32,127 nucleotides of DNA from an uncultured Eubacteriales bacterium (GTDB taxonomy: Bacteria > Bacillota > Clostridia > Oscillospirales > Oscillospiraceae), in contig URLO01000022.1 of NCBI GenBank assembly GCA_900548625.1, positions 1 to 32,127 on the forward strand. Reading direction: 5' to 3'. Position numbers and translations under genes: made by a program. Positions 32,114 to 32,127 of this stretch are shown here, piece by piece (position 1 is the stretch's first letter; each line of letters opens with the position of its first letter). Under the pieces are notes generated by a model. The model saw only the letters and a program-made list of their open reading frames with translations. It had not been told where the DNA came from and did no database searches.

Positions 32114-32127
32114 ATGCCGCAAAAGAA
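32114..32127 (+). CDS. Start of an unidentified gene, cut by the window edge
   Basis: An ATG eight bases after AGGGAG opens a frame (MPQK) that runs off the window. Four codons are too few to identify it. Its SD lies in the arm of the hairpin at 32055-32109. Confidence 0.35.

Overview
The window is a GC-rich (about 60% by eye), densely packed chromosomal segment from a spore-forming, low-oxygen member of the Bacillota, most likely a gut-type clostridium of the Oscillospirales. The evidence is the combination of Gram-positive Shine-Dalgarno sites (AAGGAGG), a threonyl T-box leader, lipoproteins with short lipoboxes, a SpoIID-type cell-wall protein, a PadR plus HAAS-domain module, and a Thermoanaerobacter/Clostridium-type NADP alcohol dehydrogenase. 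No transposase, integrase, phage gene, tRNA, rRNA or CRISPR array was seen. The species cannot be named from the sequence alone.

Layout, left part (1-5771). An SH3-domain lipoprotein is divergent from a HAD phosphatase translationally coupled to a chloramphenicol-acetyltransferase-like protein. These three genes are bracketed by inverted copies of a structured repeat of roughly 100-120 bp (1-124 and 2919-3018). Then come a radical SAM/SPASM protein and a leftward padR-HAAS-lipoprotein operon with a consensus promoter and a palindromic operator candidate.

Middle part (5855-18000). A rightward run encodes a MATE exporter, a SprT-like zinc protein, a C_GCAxxG_C_C protein and an EF-G/Tet(M)-like ribosomal GTPase fused to a Rae1/YacP-type NYN endoribonuclease. 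Alcohol dehydrogenase and XdhC follow, then DegV (leftward), a membrane-anchored D-Ala-D-Ala carboxypeptidase, and a leftward three-gene operon of SpoIID/peptidoglycan-binding proteins with a sigma-E-like promoter.

Right part (18000-32127). A TetR regulator, a PfkB kinase, DUF308, FtsH and a TGS-less threonyl-tRNA synthetase under a T-box are followed by a 3D-domain cell-wall enzyme with a WalR-box-like site, RsmA, a GIY-YIG protein, an IMP dehydrogenase that closely resembles the Tritrichomonas foetus enzyme, and a cobalamin cluster (cbiB, cobD, cobQ).

The most notable item is the ribosomal GTPase-Rae1 fusion. It joins an A-site GTPase to an A-site mRNA-cleaving nuclease in one polypeptide, in a tightly packed run with a drug exporter. 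I know of no functional description of this architecture. Other items worth checking are the T. foetus-like IMP dehydrogenase, the signal-peptide-less SpoIID operon, the dispersed terminator-associated repeats, and several hairpins that overlap ribosome binding sites.
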